64,000 nucleotides of DNA from NCBI RefSeq assembly GCF_042433515.1, contig NZ_JBHLVH010000010.1:30945-94944 (forward strand), written 5' to 3'. A model generated the notes under the pieces. The model saw nothing but the letters and a program-made list of their open reading frames with translations, was not told the DNA's origin and searched no databases. Shown piece after piece: positions 16,847 to 24,462 of this stretch; position 1 is the stretch's first letter, and every line of letters starts with the position of its first letter. The position numbers and the translations under genes were made by a program. The DNA comes from Kytococcus schroeteri. GTDB lineage: Bacteria > Actinomycetota > Actinomycetes > Actinomycetales > Dermatophilaceae.

Positions 16847-18064
16847 GTGACAGACGCCTCCCCCCTCCTCGTCAACCGTCCGCAGGTCCCCACCGGGGCG
16901 CCCGTCGTGGGCATCGTCGGCGGCGGCCAGCTGGCCCGCATGTGCGCCGGTCCCGCCACCGAGCTCGGCCTGGGGGTGGTGGTGCTGGCCGAGTCCACCG
17001 ACGCCGCGGCCGCGCAGGTCTTCCCGCAGGCGCCGCTGGGGCGCGCCGACGACCTGGAGGCGCTGCGCGAGCTGGCCCGCGTGTGCGACGTGGTGACCTT
17101 CGACCACGAGCACGTGCCCGCCGACGTGCTGGCCGTGCTGCAGGACGAGGGCGTGGCCCTCCACCCGGCGCCGGACGCCCTCCTGCACGCCCAGGACAAG
17201 GTGGTGATGCGCCGCGCCCTCTCGGAGGCCGGCCTGCCGGTGCCCCGCTGGGCCGAGGTGACCAGCACGGCCGCGCTGGAGGAGTTCGCCGCCGGTGAGT
17301 GGCCGGTGGTGCTCAAGACGCCGCGGGGCGGTTACGACGGCAAGGGCGTGATGCTCGTGGACGGCCCCGCCGACCTGGAGCGCGCCGCCGCGTGGTTCGA
17401 CCGCGCCGAGGGGGCTGCGTTGCTCGCCGAGCAGGCCGTGGCCTTCCGCCGCGAGCTCGCGGTGATGGTGGCGCGCACGCCCTCGGGGGAGGTCCGCTCG
17501 TGGCCGGTGGTCCACACCGTGCAGGAGCAGGGCATCTGCACCCGCGTGGAGGCCCCCGCGTCCGAGGTGGACCGGGCGCTGGCCGATGACGTGCGCCGTA
17601 CCGCCGAGCAGCTCGCCGAGCAGCTGGGCGTCACCGGCGTGATGGCCGTGGAGGTCTTCGAGACCGGGGCCCCCACCGAGGAGGACCGCGGCTGGGTGGT
17701 CAACGAGCTCGCCATGCGCCCGCACAACTCCGGCCACTGGACCCAGGACGGGTCCACCACCGACCAGTTCGAGCAGCACCTGCGGGCCGTGCTCGACATG
17801 CCCCTGGGTGAGACCGCCCCGCGCAGCACCTGGACCGTCATGGCCAACGTCCTGGGCGGCGCCGCCGAGGACCTGCACGCCGCCTCGCGCCGCGTCATGG
17901 CCGGTGACGCCGCCGCCCGCATCCACCTGTACGGCAAGGAGGTGCGCCCCGGGCGCAAGGTCGGGCACGTCACCGTGTGCGGTGACGACCTGGACGACCT
18001 GCGCCGGCGCGCCGAGACCGCCCGGGCCCTGCTGGAGGGCACCGACGAAGGAGAGACCGCATGA
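16847..18064 (+). CDS. purK: N5-carboxyaminoimidazole ribonucleotide synthase
   Basis: 405-residue ATP-grasp enzyme that carboxylates AIR to N5-CAIR in purine synthesis. Signatures: nucleotide-binding N-terminus VVGIVGGGQLARM, DHEHVPADVL, the ATP-grasp loop KTPRGGYDGKGVMLV, and the catalytic-end motif NELAMRPHNSGHWT. The start is the GTG six bases after TATCCT. Its stop overlaps the purE start (ATGA), so the product passes directly to PurE. Confidence 0.95.
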   Translation: MTDASPLLVNRPQVPTGAPVVGIVGGGQLARMCAGPATELGLGVVVLAESTDAAAAQVFPQAPLGRADDLEALRELARVCDVVTFDHEHVPADVLAVLQDEGVALHPAPDALLHAQDKVVMRRALSEAGLPVPRWAEVTSTAALEEFAAGEWPVVLKTPRGGYDGKGVMLVDGPADLERAAAWFDRAEGAALLAEQAVAFRRELAVMVARTPSGEVRSWPVVHTVQEQGICTRVEAPASEVDRALADDVRRTAEQLAEQLGVTGVMAVEVFETGAPTEEDRGWVVNELAMRPHNSGHWTQDGSTTDQFEQHLRAVLDMPLGETAPRSTWTVMANVLGGAAEDLHAASRRVMAGDAAARIHLYGKEVRPGRKVGHVTVCGDDLDDLRRRAETARALLEGTDEGETA

Positions 18065-18636
18065 GCCACCTGCGCACCAGCGCCCCCGCCGATGTGAGCA
18101 TCGTCATGGGCTCCGACAGCGACTGGCCCGTCATGGAGGCGGCCGCGGCGGCCCTGGAGGAGCTGGGGGTGAGTCACACCGTGCAGGTGGTGTCGGCGCA
18201 CCGCATGCCCACCGAGATGATCGAGCACGGGCGCACGGCCGCCGATGCGGGGTACCGCGTCATCATCGCCGGCGCCGGGGGAGCGGCCCACCTGCCGGGC
18301 ATGCTCGCCAGCACCACCCCGCTGCCCGTCATCGGCGTGCCGGTGCCCCTGAAGCACCTCGACGGCATGGACTCGCTGCTGAGCATCGTGCAGATGCCGG
18401 CCGGCGTGCCGGTGGCCACGGTGTCGGTGGGCGGCGCGCGCAACGCCGGCCTGCTCGCCGCGCAGATCCTGGCCGCGGGCACCGACGAGGAGTCCCTCGC
18501 CCTGCGCCAGCGGATGGTGGAGTTCCAGTCCTCGCTGCGCGACGCGGCCCACGCCAAGGGCGAGGCGCTGGCCCGTAGGCTGCAGGGGCAGGGCGAACCC
18601 GCCCCGTCCACACCGACCGCCGAGGACCCGCGATGA
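18061..18636 (+). CDS. purE: 5-(carboxyamino)imidazole ribonucleotide mutase
   Basis: 191 residues, slightly longer than usual because of N- and C-terminal extensions. It converts N5-CAIR to CAIR. Class I PurE motifs: the substrate loop MGSDSDWPVM near residue 15, SAHRMPTEM, and IAGAGGAAHLPGM. It overlaps purK by four bases and the following NYN gene by four bases. Class I is expected because purK is present. Confidence 0.95.
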   Translation: MSHLRTSAPADVSIVMGSDSDWPVMEAAAAALEELGVSHTVQVVSAHRMPTEMIEHGRTAADAGYRVIIAGAGGAAHLPGMLASTTPLPVIGVPVPLKHLDGMDSLLSIVQMPAGVPVATVSVGGARNAGLLAAQILAAGTDEESLALRQRMVEFQSSLRDAAHAKGEALARRLQGQGEPAPSTPTAEDPR

Positions 18637-19205
18637 ACCCCGCCGCCCCCGAGCGCACCACCTACCTCCTCGTCGACGGCGAGAACATCGACGCCACCCT
18701 GGGCAACTGCCTGGGCCGCCGCCCCCAGCCCGACGAGCGCCCCCGGTGGGAGCGCCTGCTGACCCACATGCAGCAGGCCTGGGCCCAGCCGGTGCAGGGC
18801 CTGTTCTTCCTGGCCGCCAGCACCGAGCACCTGCCGATGAACTTCGTGCAGGCCCTCATGGCTATCGGCTACAAGCCGATCCCGCTGTCCGGTGGGCCGG
18901 ACGAGAAGGTCGTCGACATCGCCATCCAGCGCACGCTGGACGCGCTCGCCGAGCGCTCCGACGACGTGGTGCTGGTGAGCCACGACGGCGACTTCCTGCC
19001 GCAGATGACGCGCCTGCTCGACGACGAGGACCGCCGCCTGGGCCTCATGGGCTTCCGCGAGTACCGCAACGCGGGCTTCGTGGAGCTCGAGGAGCAGGGC
19101 ATGGAGACCTTCGACCTCGAGTACGAGGTGCACGCCTTCAACGCGCGCCTGCCGCGCATGCGCATCATCCCGATCCACGAGTTCGACCCGCTCGAGTTCC
19201 TCTGA
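18633..19205 (+). CDS. NYN domain (PIN-like) ribonuclease
   Basis: 190-residue protein of the NYN branch of PIN-fold nucleases. The acidic active-site residues are visible in TYLLVDGENIDATL (Asp and Asn), in GPDEKVVDIAI and in VVLVSHDGDFLPQM. It would cleave RNA; the target is unknown. There is no signal peptide and no extra domain. Its ATG overlaps the purE stop (ATGA), so it is translated together with purine-synthesis enzymes. A terminator-like hairpin follows. Confidence 0.85.
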   Translation: MNPAAPERTTYLLVDGENIDATLGNCLGRRPQPDERPRWERLLTHMQQAWAQPVQGLFFLAASTEHLPMNFVQALMAIGYKPIPLSGGPDEKVVDIAIQRTLDALAERSDDVVLVSHDGDFLPQMTRLLDDEDRRLGLMGFREYRNAGFVELEEQGMETFDLEYEVHAFNARLPRMRIIPIHEFDPLEFL

Positions 19206-19220
19206 GCCGGGCCGTGAGCG

Positions 19221-19260
19221 CGAGGGCGGCGGCACCCTGCACGGGGTGTCGCCGCCCTCG
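19221..19260. terminator. Hairpin terminator after purKE-NYN operon
   Basis: About 17-bp stem (19221-19237 with 19244-19260) with one mismatch, starting CGAGGGCGGCGG. No T-tract. Confidence 0.7.
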
Positions 19261-19308
19261 TGCGTGCCCGGGAGTGACGGGGGTCACGAGGCAGGTGGGG
19301 CCGCGCCG

Positions 19309-19314
19309 TACGAT
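19309..19314 (+). promoter_or_regulatory. -10 box of the acyl-CoA dehydrogenase gene (leaderless)
   Basis: TACGAT six bases before the GTG at 19321. Confidence 0.55.
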
Positions 19315-19320
19315 GGCCCG

Positions 19321-20490
19321 GTGAGCGACTTCGACCTGTACACGCCCAGCGACTTCCACGAGACGGTCCGTGAGGCCATCCGCCCGCTCGTGCGCGACAA
19401 GATCGCGCCCGCCGCCGCAGAGGTGGATGCGACCGGCGAGTTCCCGCAGGTCGCCTACGACGCGCTGCGCGAGACGATGTTCCACGCCCCCCACATCCCG
19501 GAGGACTACGAGGGCCTGGGGGCCGACGCGCTGGCCACCTGCATCGTCATCGAGGAGGTGGCGCGCGGCTGTGCCTCGAGCTCCCTCATCCCGGCCGTGA
19601 ACAAGCTGGGCACCATGCCGCTGATCCTCGCCGGCAGCGAGGAGGTCAAGCAGAAGTACCTGCCGCCGGTGGCCGCCGGGGAGGCGATGTTCTCCTACGG
19701 GCTCTCCGAGGCCGGGGCGGGCTCGGACACCGCGGGCATGCGCTGCACCGCCACCGAGCAGTCCGACGGCAGCTTCGTGCTCAACGGCCAGAAGTCCTGG
19801 ATCACCAACGCCGGGGTCTCGGAGTACTACACGGTCATGGCCGTCACCGAGCCGGACGGCCCCCGCGGTCGCAACGTCACCGCCTTCGTGGTGGAGAAGG
19901 ACGACGAGGGCTTCTCCTTCGGCGAGCCGGAGAGCAAGCTCGGCATCAAGGGCTCGCCCACCCGCGAGCTGCTCTTCGAGAACTGCGTCATCCCGGCCGA
20001 CCGGATGGTGGGCGAGCGGGGCCAGGGCCTGAAGATCGCCCTGCAGACGCTCGACCACACCCGCGTGACCATCGGCGCCCAGGCCCTCGGCATCGCGCAG
20101 GGCGCCCTCGACGCCGCGCTGGCGTACGTCAAGGAGCGCGAGCAGTTCGGTCAGCCGATCGCCGACTTCCAGGGCGTGCAGTTCATGCTCGCCGACATGG
20201 GCATGAAGCTCGAGGCGGCCCGCCAGCTGGTGTACAACGCGGCCGCCAAGTCGGAGCGCAACGACCCGGGCCTGACCTACTTCGGTGCCGCGGCCAAGTG
20301 CTTCGCCTCCGACGTGGCCATGGAGGTCACCACCGACGCGGTGCAGCTCTTCGGCGGCTACGGCTACACCAAGGACTTCCCCGTGGAGCGCATGATGCGC
20401 GACGCCAAGATCACCCAGATCTACGAGGGGACCAACCAGGTGCAGCGCATGGTGATGGCGCGCCAGCTGCTCAAGGGCCTGCCCGGCTGA
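19321..20490 (+). CDS. Acyl-CoA dehydrogenase (FadE25-like)
   Basis: 389-residue FAD enzyme that oxidises acyl-CoA to enoyl-CoA with electron-transfer flavoprotein as acceptor. Family motifs: AMFSYGLSEAGAGSDTAGM, NGQKSWITNAG, and near the end VQLFGGYGYTKDFPVERMMR followed by QIYEGTNQVQRMVMAR, where Glu369 is the catalytic base. The GTG start is set by TACGAT six bases upstream. The position after purK-purE matches fadE25 of mycobacteria. It is a single-gene unit. Confidence 0.94.
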   Translation: MSDFDLYTPSDFHETVREAIRPLVRDKIAPAAAEVDATGEFPQVAYDALRETMFHAPHIPEDYEGLGADALATCIVIEEVARGCASSSLIPAVNKLGTMPLILAGSEEVKQKYLPPVAAGEAMFSYGLSEAGAGSDTAGMRCTATEQSDGSFVLNGQKSWITNAGVSEYYTVMAVTEPDGPRGRNVTAFVVEKDDEGFSFGEPESKLGIKGSPTRELLFENCVIPADRMVGERGQGLKIALQTLDHTRVTIGAQALGIAQGALDAALAYVKEREQFGQPIADFQGVQFMLADMGMKLEAARQLVYNAAAKSERNDPGLTYFGAAAKCFASDVAMEVTTDAVQLFGGYGYTKDFPVERMMRDAKITQIYEGTNQVQRMVMARQLLKGLPG

Positions 20491-20550
20491 GACCGGCCAG
20501 GCAGGTGGGGTCTGTGCGGGGACTGTGAGGCTCTCGACGGGCTCCCGTGA

Positions 20551-20580
20551 GGTGCACCCCGGCTAAGGTCGGGGTGCACC
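20551..20580. repeat. Perfect inverted repeat around a TAAGGT box
   Basis: GGTGCACCCC and its complement at 20551-20560 and 20571-20580 flank ten bases containing TAAGGT (20564-20569), a possible -10 box. It is either the terminator of the dehydrogenase gene or an operator over the deacetylase promoter. Confidence 0.7.
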
Positions 20581-20590
20581 CCGTCAGGGG

Positions 20591-20760
20591 GTCGTGTGCG
20601 GGGGGCGGCCCCGGCACGACGGCAGGGGGAACGGGCCGAGGGGGCCCGGGCCACCCGCGCGGGCCGAGAGGGTCCGCACAGCGGCCGGACCGAGGGGGTC
20701 CGCGCCGTCACGGACGGGTCGAGGGGACCCGCCGTCATGACAGGTGGGCGGGGGCCCACC
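20591..20760 (+). promoter_or_regulatory. Tandem-hairpin leader upstream of the deacetylase gene
   Basis: Six hairpins in a row. One large stem lies at 20591-20620. Four short stems of 6-7 bp with five-base GAGGG or GAGAG loops lie at 20632-20648, 20659-20677, 20686-20702 and 20715-20731. A 7-bp stem with a GGGG loop (20743-20760) touches the ribosome-binding site. The four short stems differ in sequence yet keep pairing (GGGCC/GGCCC, GGGCC/GGTCC, GGACC/GGTCC, GGGTC/GACCC). This suggests a selected RNA structure; its ligand or protein is unknown. Codon-like reading across it is not convincing. Confidence 0.6.
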
Positions 20761-20775
20761 GAGGAGGGGAACACC

Positions 20776-21912
20776 ATGACCGCACACGACCGTGTCCGCC
20801 TCGTGCGTCGCGGCGCCGCCTGGTGCGTCGCCGTCACGATGCTGGCCACCGCCGGCGCCCTGGCCCGCGAGGACCGGGTGCCGGGGGCGGAGTCCGGCGG
20901 CGTGCCGGCGCAGTCCGTGGCCGAGGCCCGGGCCGTCGCGGCGCGTGACACCGTCACCGCCTCGTCCACCTGGACGCTGGGGGTGGCCGCCACGAGCACC
21001 ACCGTCCGGAAGGGGCCGCGCAGCACCTACGCCGCAGTGCGGGTGCTGGCGCCGGGCAAGCCGGTGGAGTACTCGCAGGTCACCAACGGGTGGGGCCGGG
21101 TGCGCGAGGGGGAGTGGGTGCGCCTGGAGCACCTGCGCTCGCCGGGCGCCAGCCGCACCCGGTGGACCCTGGGCACCACCAACGTCCGCTTCGGGCCGTC
21201 CACCGGCAACTCCGTGGTGGGGAGGCTGTCCGCGGGCACGCGCGTGACCGGGCCGGTGGTGGGCGGCTGGCAGCACGTCGGCGACCACCGCTGGGTGTCC
21301 ACCTCGGCCACCACGCCCCGCACCGCCGCCCGGCGCATCCTCAGCTGGCCCACCGGGGAGAAGGTCGCCTACCTGACCTTCGACGACGGACCCCACCCGC
21401 GGTACACCCCGCAGGTGCTCGACGTGCTCGACAAGTACGACGTGCCGGCCACCTTCTTCGTCGTCGGGTCGTGGGCGAAGGCCTACCCCGGCCTGGTGGC
21501 CCGGACCCGCGCCGAGGGCCACAAGGTCTCCAACCACTCGTGGAACCACCCCGAGCTGTGGGACCTCACGAGCCCGCAGGTGGTCAAGGAACTCACGAGC
21601 ACGCAGGCCGTCATCGGTGGGCCGCCGAAGTGCTTCCGCCCGCCGTACGGCGCCACCAACGACCGCGTGCACGAGGCCGCGGGGTCGGCCGGCTTCGGCT
21701 ACTCGGTGCTGTGGAGCGCCGGCGGCAACGACTGGCAGCGCCCGGGCGAGAAGGCCATCGTCGACGACGTGGTCAAGCGGATGACTCCCGGTGGCATCGC
21801 CCTCATGCACGACGGGGGCGGCAACCGCTCGCAGACCGTCGCGGCGCTGGACGACATGATCCGCCAGCTGCGTGCCCGGGGCTACACCTTCAGGACCCTG
21901 CCCATGTGCTGA
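20776..21912 (+). CDS. Secreted polysaccharide deacetylase with two SH3-like domains
   Basis: 378 residues. An N-terminal segment RVRLVRRGAAWCVAVTMLAT is a likely signal peptide or anchor. Two bacterial SH3-type repeats follow (about 58-115, VRKGPRSTYAAVRVLAPGKP, and 120-180, NVRFGPSTGNSVVGRLSAGT), giving cell-wall binding. The NodB domain (about 195-375) has TFDDGPHPRYTP, NHSWNHPEL and RPPYGATND, the metal and catalytic residues of family CE4. It probably deacetylates peptidoglycan or another wall polymer. The ATG at 20776 follows GAGGAGGGGA (20761-20770); a frame open from 20596 runs through the hairpin leader and is rejected as the start. Confidence 0.88.
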   Translation: MTAHDRVRLVRRGAAWCVAVTMLATAGALAREDRVPGAESGGVPAQSVAEARAVAARDTVTASSTWTLGVAATSTTVRKGPRSTYAAVRVLAPGKPVEYSQVTNGWGRVREGEWVRLEHLRSPGASRTRWTLGTTNVRFGPSTGNSVVGRLSAGTRVTGPVVGGWQHVGDHRWVSTSATTPRTAARRILSWPTGEKVAYLTFDDGPHPRYTPQVLDVLDKYDVPATFFVVGSWAKAYPGLVARTRAEGHKVSNHSWNHPELWDLTSPQVVKELTSTQAVIGGPPKCFRPPYGATNDRVHEAAGSAGFGYSVLWSAGGNDWQRPGEKAIVDDVVKRMTPGGIALMHDGGGNRSQTVAALDDMIRQLRARGYTFRTLPMC

Positions 21913-21913
21913 C

Positions 21914-21968
21914 CGCACGACGCCGCGACGGGGTCCACCGGACGGTCGGTGGGCCCCGTCGTCGTGCG
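21914..21968. terminator. Bidirectional hairpin terminator
   Basis: Outer 8-bp stem (21914-21921 with 21961-21968) and inner stem GACGGGG/CCCCGTC plus CCACC/GGTGG, between the deacetylase and the convergent azlD. Confidence 0.65.
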
Positions 21969-21999
21969 CCGCGCGGGGGAGAGGGGAGGGGGGCGCCGG

Positions 22000-22368
22000 T
22001 CAGGACCAGCCGAGGGCCCGGGCCAGGGCCACCGAGGCCGCCCCGAGCACCACCACCAGCAGGAAGGGCGCCCGCATCCACAGGGCCACCACGGCCACCC
22101 CCAGTGCCACCACGCGGGCGTCCAGCTGGAGTCCCTGCCCGGAGGCGAGGGTGTTGGTGGCCGTCAAGGCGGCCAGCAGGCCCACGGTGACCATGGCGGC
22201 CAGGTCCAGGGCGGCCGGCCGCTCGAGCAGGGTGCGCGGCAGCAGGTACCCGCCGAGCTTGAGCGCGAAGGCCAGCCCGCAGGCCAGCAGCAGCCAGGTC
22301 CACGAGGTGGCGGGGGCGTCGGCGGCGGCCGGGGCGGCGAGCACCGCTGCAGCGGTCACGGGGGTCAC
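22000..22368 (-). CDS. azlD: Branched-chain amino acid exporter small subunit (AzlD)
   Basis: 122-residue membrane protein with four hydrophobic helices, the AzlD partner of AzlC in branched-chain amino acid export. Recognisable stretches are ALKLGGYLLPRTLLERP and VVALWMRAPFLLVVVLGA. The GTG at 22368 overlaps the azlC stop (GTGA). It is the last gene of the LCP-azlC-azlD operon. Assignment relies on pairing with AzlC as well as helix pattern. Confidence 0.85.
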   Translation of the reverse strand: MTPVTAAAVLAAPAAADAPATSWTWLLLACGLAFALKLGGYLLPRTLLERPAALDLAAMVTVGLLAALTATNTLASGQGLQLDARVVALGVAVVALWMRAPFLLVVVLGAASVALARALGWS

Positions 22369-23039
22369 GAGGTGCTCCGGAGGGTCTCGGGGCGGCTGGC
22401 CCACCCCGCGGCGGCGGCCACGACCGCGGCCCCGAGGATGGGCAGGCCGGCGGGCACGGCGGGCACCAGGGCCAGGGTCACCACGGCCGCCAGGACCGCG
22501 ATCACCACCGGCCGCCGGGCGGAGAGGTGGGGCCACAGCAGGCCGGTGAACGCGGCCACCGCGGCGCCGTCCAGGCCGAGGGCGTCGAGTTCGCCGATGC
22601 GGTCATCCGCCACCGCTCCCAGCGCGCTGAAGGCCACCCAGAAGACGTACACGCCGAGGCCCGCGGCCCAGAACCCGCGGCGCTGCTCGGCCCGGTCCTG
22701 CTGGGCCACCGCCACGGCGGTCGACTCGTCGATGGTGAGCTGCGCCATCGCGGCCCGCTCGGGCGCGCTGCGGGGCGGGACGAGCGTGGCCAGGCGCAGC
22801 CCGTAGACGGTGTTGCGCACGCCGAGCAGGGTGGCCGCCCCGGTCGCGGCGGCGGGGGAGCCCCCGCCGCCGACGACCCCGATGAAGGCGAACTGGGACC
22901 CGCCGGTGAACATCAGCGCCGAGAGCGCCACCGCCTGCCAGGCGTCGAGACCGCTGGCGACGGCAAGGGCGCCGAAGGAGATGCCGTACAGGCCGGTGGC
23001 GAAGCCGACCGAGAGCCCGGCGCGCTGGGCCGGGGTCAC
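22365..23039 (-). CDS. azlC: Branched-chain amino acid exporter large subunit (AzlC)
   Basis: 224-residue membrane protein. The signature segment ALMFTGGSQFAFIGVVGGGG and the following RNTVYGLRLA are typical of AzlC. TIDESTAVAVAQQD is the family's conserved loop (TDE-type). The GTG start overlaps the LCP stop (GTGA). The frame is open well upstream through the LCP gene, but that part is a shadow. It would export leucine, isoleucine, valine or analogues with AzlD. Confidence 0.9.
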   Translation of the reverse strand: MTPAQRAGLSVGFATGLYGISFGALAVASGLDAWQAVALSALMFTGGSQFAFIGVVGGGGSPAAATGAATLLGVRNTVYGLRLATLVPPRSAPERAAMAQLTIDESTAVAVAQQDRAEQRRGFWAAGLGVYVFWVAFSALGAVADDRIGELDALGLDGAAVAAFTGLLWPHLSARRPVVIAVLAAVVTLALVPAVPAGLPILGAAVVAAAAGWASRPETLRSTS

Positions 23040-24370
23040 AGCCCGTCGGGCAGGTCGCCGCCCTCGCGCAGGGCCTTCCACAGCTCGCCGGCCCTCTCGT
23101 CGTCCCACTTCACGGCCCAGCCGTGCTCGGTGCGCAGCGTGGAGTCGCTCACTGGGACGGTCACCTGCCGGTCGCCGCCGCTGGCACGGCGCACCGCGTT
23201 GAGCGCCATGCCGATCTCCAGCATTGAGTCGTGCTCGTCCACCGTGAGGTTGGGCGTCACGGCACTGCCCACCGAGTGCAGGCGCCAGGGGAGCAGCACG
23301 TTGGCGGGGGTGAGCGCCTTGGAGCTGATGGCCTTGAGGAACTCGCGCTGGCGCTCCACGCGGCCCAGGTCGCCACGCGGGTCGAAGTACCGGGCGCGCA
23401 CGTAGGCCAGGGCGGTGACGCCGTCCATCTCCTGGCAGCCCTTCTTCACGTCGAGGTGGGCCTTGTCGTCCTGGATGTCCTGCTTGGGGCAGAGCTCCAC
23501 GCCGCCGAGGCTCTCCACCACGTTGGTGAAGCCGCCGAAGCCGATCTCGGCGTACCCGTCGATGCGCAGGCCGGTGTTCTGCTCCACGGTGTCGATGAGG
23601 AGCGGGGCGCCACCGGTGTTGTACGCGGCGTTGATCTTGTTCTCGCCCATGCCACGGATGGGCACGTAGGAGTCGCGGGGGATGGAGACCAGCGACGGGG
23701 CCCCCAGGACCGGCACGTGGACGAGCATGATCGTGTCGGTGCGGCGTCCCGCGCCACCGCCGGTGCGCAGCCGGTTGCGGTCCTCGGCGGAGAGGTTCTC
23801 GCGGCTGTCCGAGCCGACGAGCAGGTAGTTGCGGCCCGCGGTGTCGGCCGGGCGGTCCCCCCAGGTGGGCATGGCGTCGGTGCGCTCGACCTTGTTCCAC
23901 GAGTCGACGACGGCCCAGACCGTGCCGGCCAGCCAGAGCGCGACCACGACGACCACGGCGGTCAGCGTCCGGCGCACCGGGTGGCGGCGCCGCGGTGCCC
24001 GCTCGAGGCGGTCGGCGCCGCGGGTCGGGCGGGGGGCGTCCTCATGGGCCAGCCCGTCGTGCTCGGGGTGCTCGACGGCCGCGGCGTACCCGGCCGGCTC
24101 GTCGTACCGGCCGCGCGGGTCGCGGCGGTCGGAGCGGTCGGTGTACCGCGGGTCCTGCTCGGGGCGACCGATCACGCGGGTGCGGTCCCGGCGCGCCTCG
24201 GCGTCGCGGGGCACGCCGCCGCGGCGCGCCGGACGGTCGGGGTGCGGCGGCACGGGTCCCCGCCCGGCCCCCCGGGAGGTCACACGGCGACGCCCGCGTG
24301 CGTCACGGTCCCGGCCGGAACCGGATCTGCCCCAGTCGCGGGGATCGCTGTCGTCATGGCGGTCGGTCAC
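23036..24370 (-). CDS. LytR-CpsA-Psr (LCP) family wall-polymer ligase
   Basis: 444 residues. A long charged, Arg/Asp-rich cytoplasmic N-terminus (about 130 residues) precedes one membrane helix (TLTAVVVVVALWLAGTVWAV), then the extracellular LCP domain. LCP markers are NYLLVGSDSREN, RRTDTIMLVHVP, SIPRDSYVPIRG, NKINAAYNTGG and the Arg-rich ALAYVRARYFDPRGDLGRVE. These enzymes move lipid-linked glycans such as teichoic acids or arabinogalactan onto peptidoglycan. The GTG at 24370 has TAGGCT seven bases upstream. It heads an operon with azlC and azlD. Confidence 0.93.
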   Translation of the reverse strand: MTDRHDDSDPRDWGRSGSGRDRDARGRRRVTSRGAGRGPVPPHPDRPARRGGVPRDAEARRDRTRVIGRPEQDPRYTDRSDRRDPRGRYDEPAGYAAAVEHPEHDGLAHEDAPRPTRGADRLERAPRRRHPVRRTLTAVVVVVALWLAGTVWAVVDSWNKVERTDAMPTWGDRPADTAGRNYLLVGSDSRENLSAEDRNRLRTGGGAGRRTDTIMLVHVPVLGAPSLVSIPRDSYVPIRGMGENKINAAYNTGGAPLLIDTVEQNTGLRIDGYAEIGFGGFTNVVESLGGVELCPKQDIQDDKAHLDVKKGCQEMDGVTALAYVRARYFDPRGDLGRVERQREFLKAISSKALTPANVLLPWRLHSVGSAVTPNLTVDEHDSMLEIGMALNAVRRASGGDRQVTVPVSDSTLRTEHGWAVKWDDERAGELWKALREGGDLPDGL

Positions 24371-24377
24371 TCACCAG

Positions 24378-24383
24378 AGCCTA
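24378..24383 (-). promoter_or_regulatory. -10 box of the LCP gene (leaderless)
   Basis: TAGGCT on the minus strand, seven bases before the GTG at 24370. Confidence 0.5.
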
Positions 24384-24450
24384 GGCGACGAGGCTGGGAC
24401 CACGCTGGGACGCGGCGCGGGCAGGTCCCAGGCGTGGCGCGCGGGGCCTG

Positions 24451-24456
24451 CACAAT
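24451..24456 (+). promoter_or_regulatory. Possible -10 box of the glycosyltransferase gene
   Basis: CACAAT six bases before the ATG at 24463; it favours this start over the GTG at 24457. Confidence 0.4.
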
Positions 24457-24462
24457 GTGCGC

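Noticed and set aside
20591..20760. Known riboswitch
   Set aside because: No match by eye to cobalamin, ydaO, SAM, TPP or other common class cores; simple tandem hairpins only.
20596..20775. N-terminal extension of the deacetylase from a GTG at 20596
   Set aside because: It would translate the hairpin series, place the signal peptide 60 residues inside, and ignore the strong site at 20761-20770.
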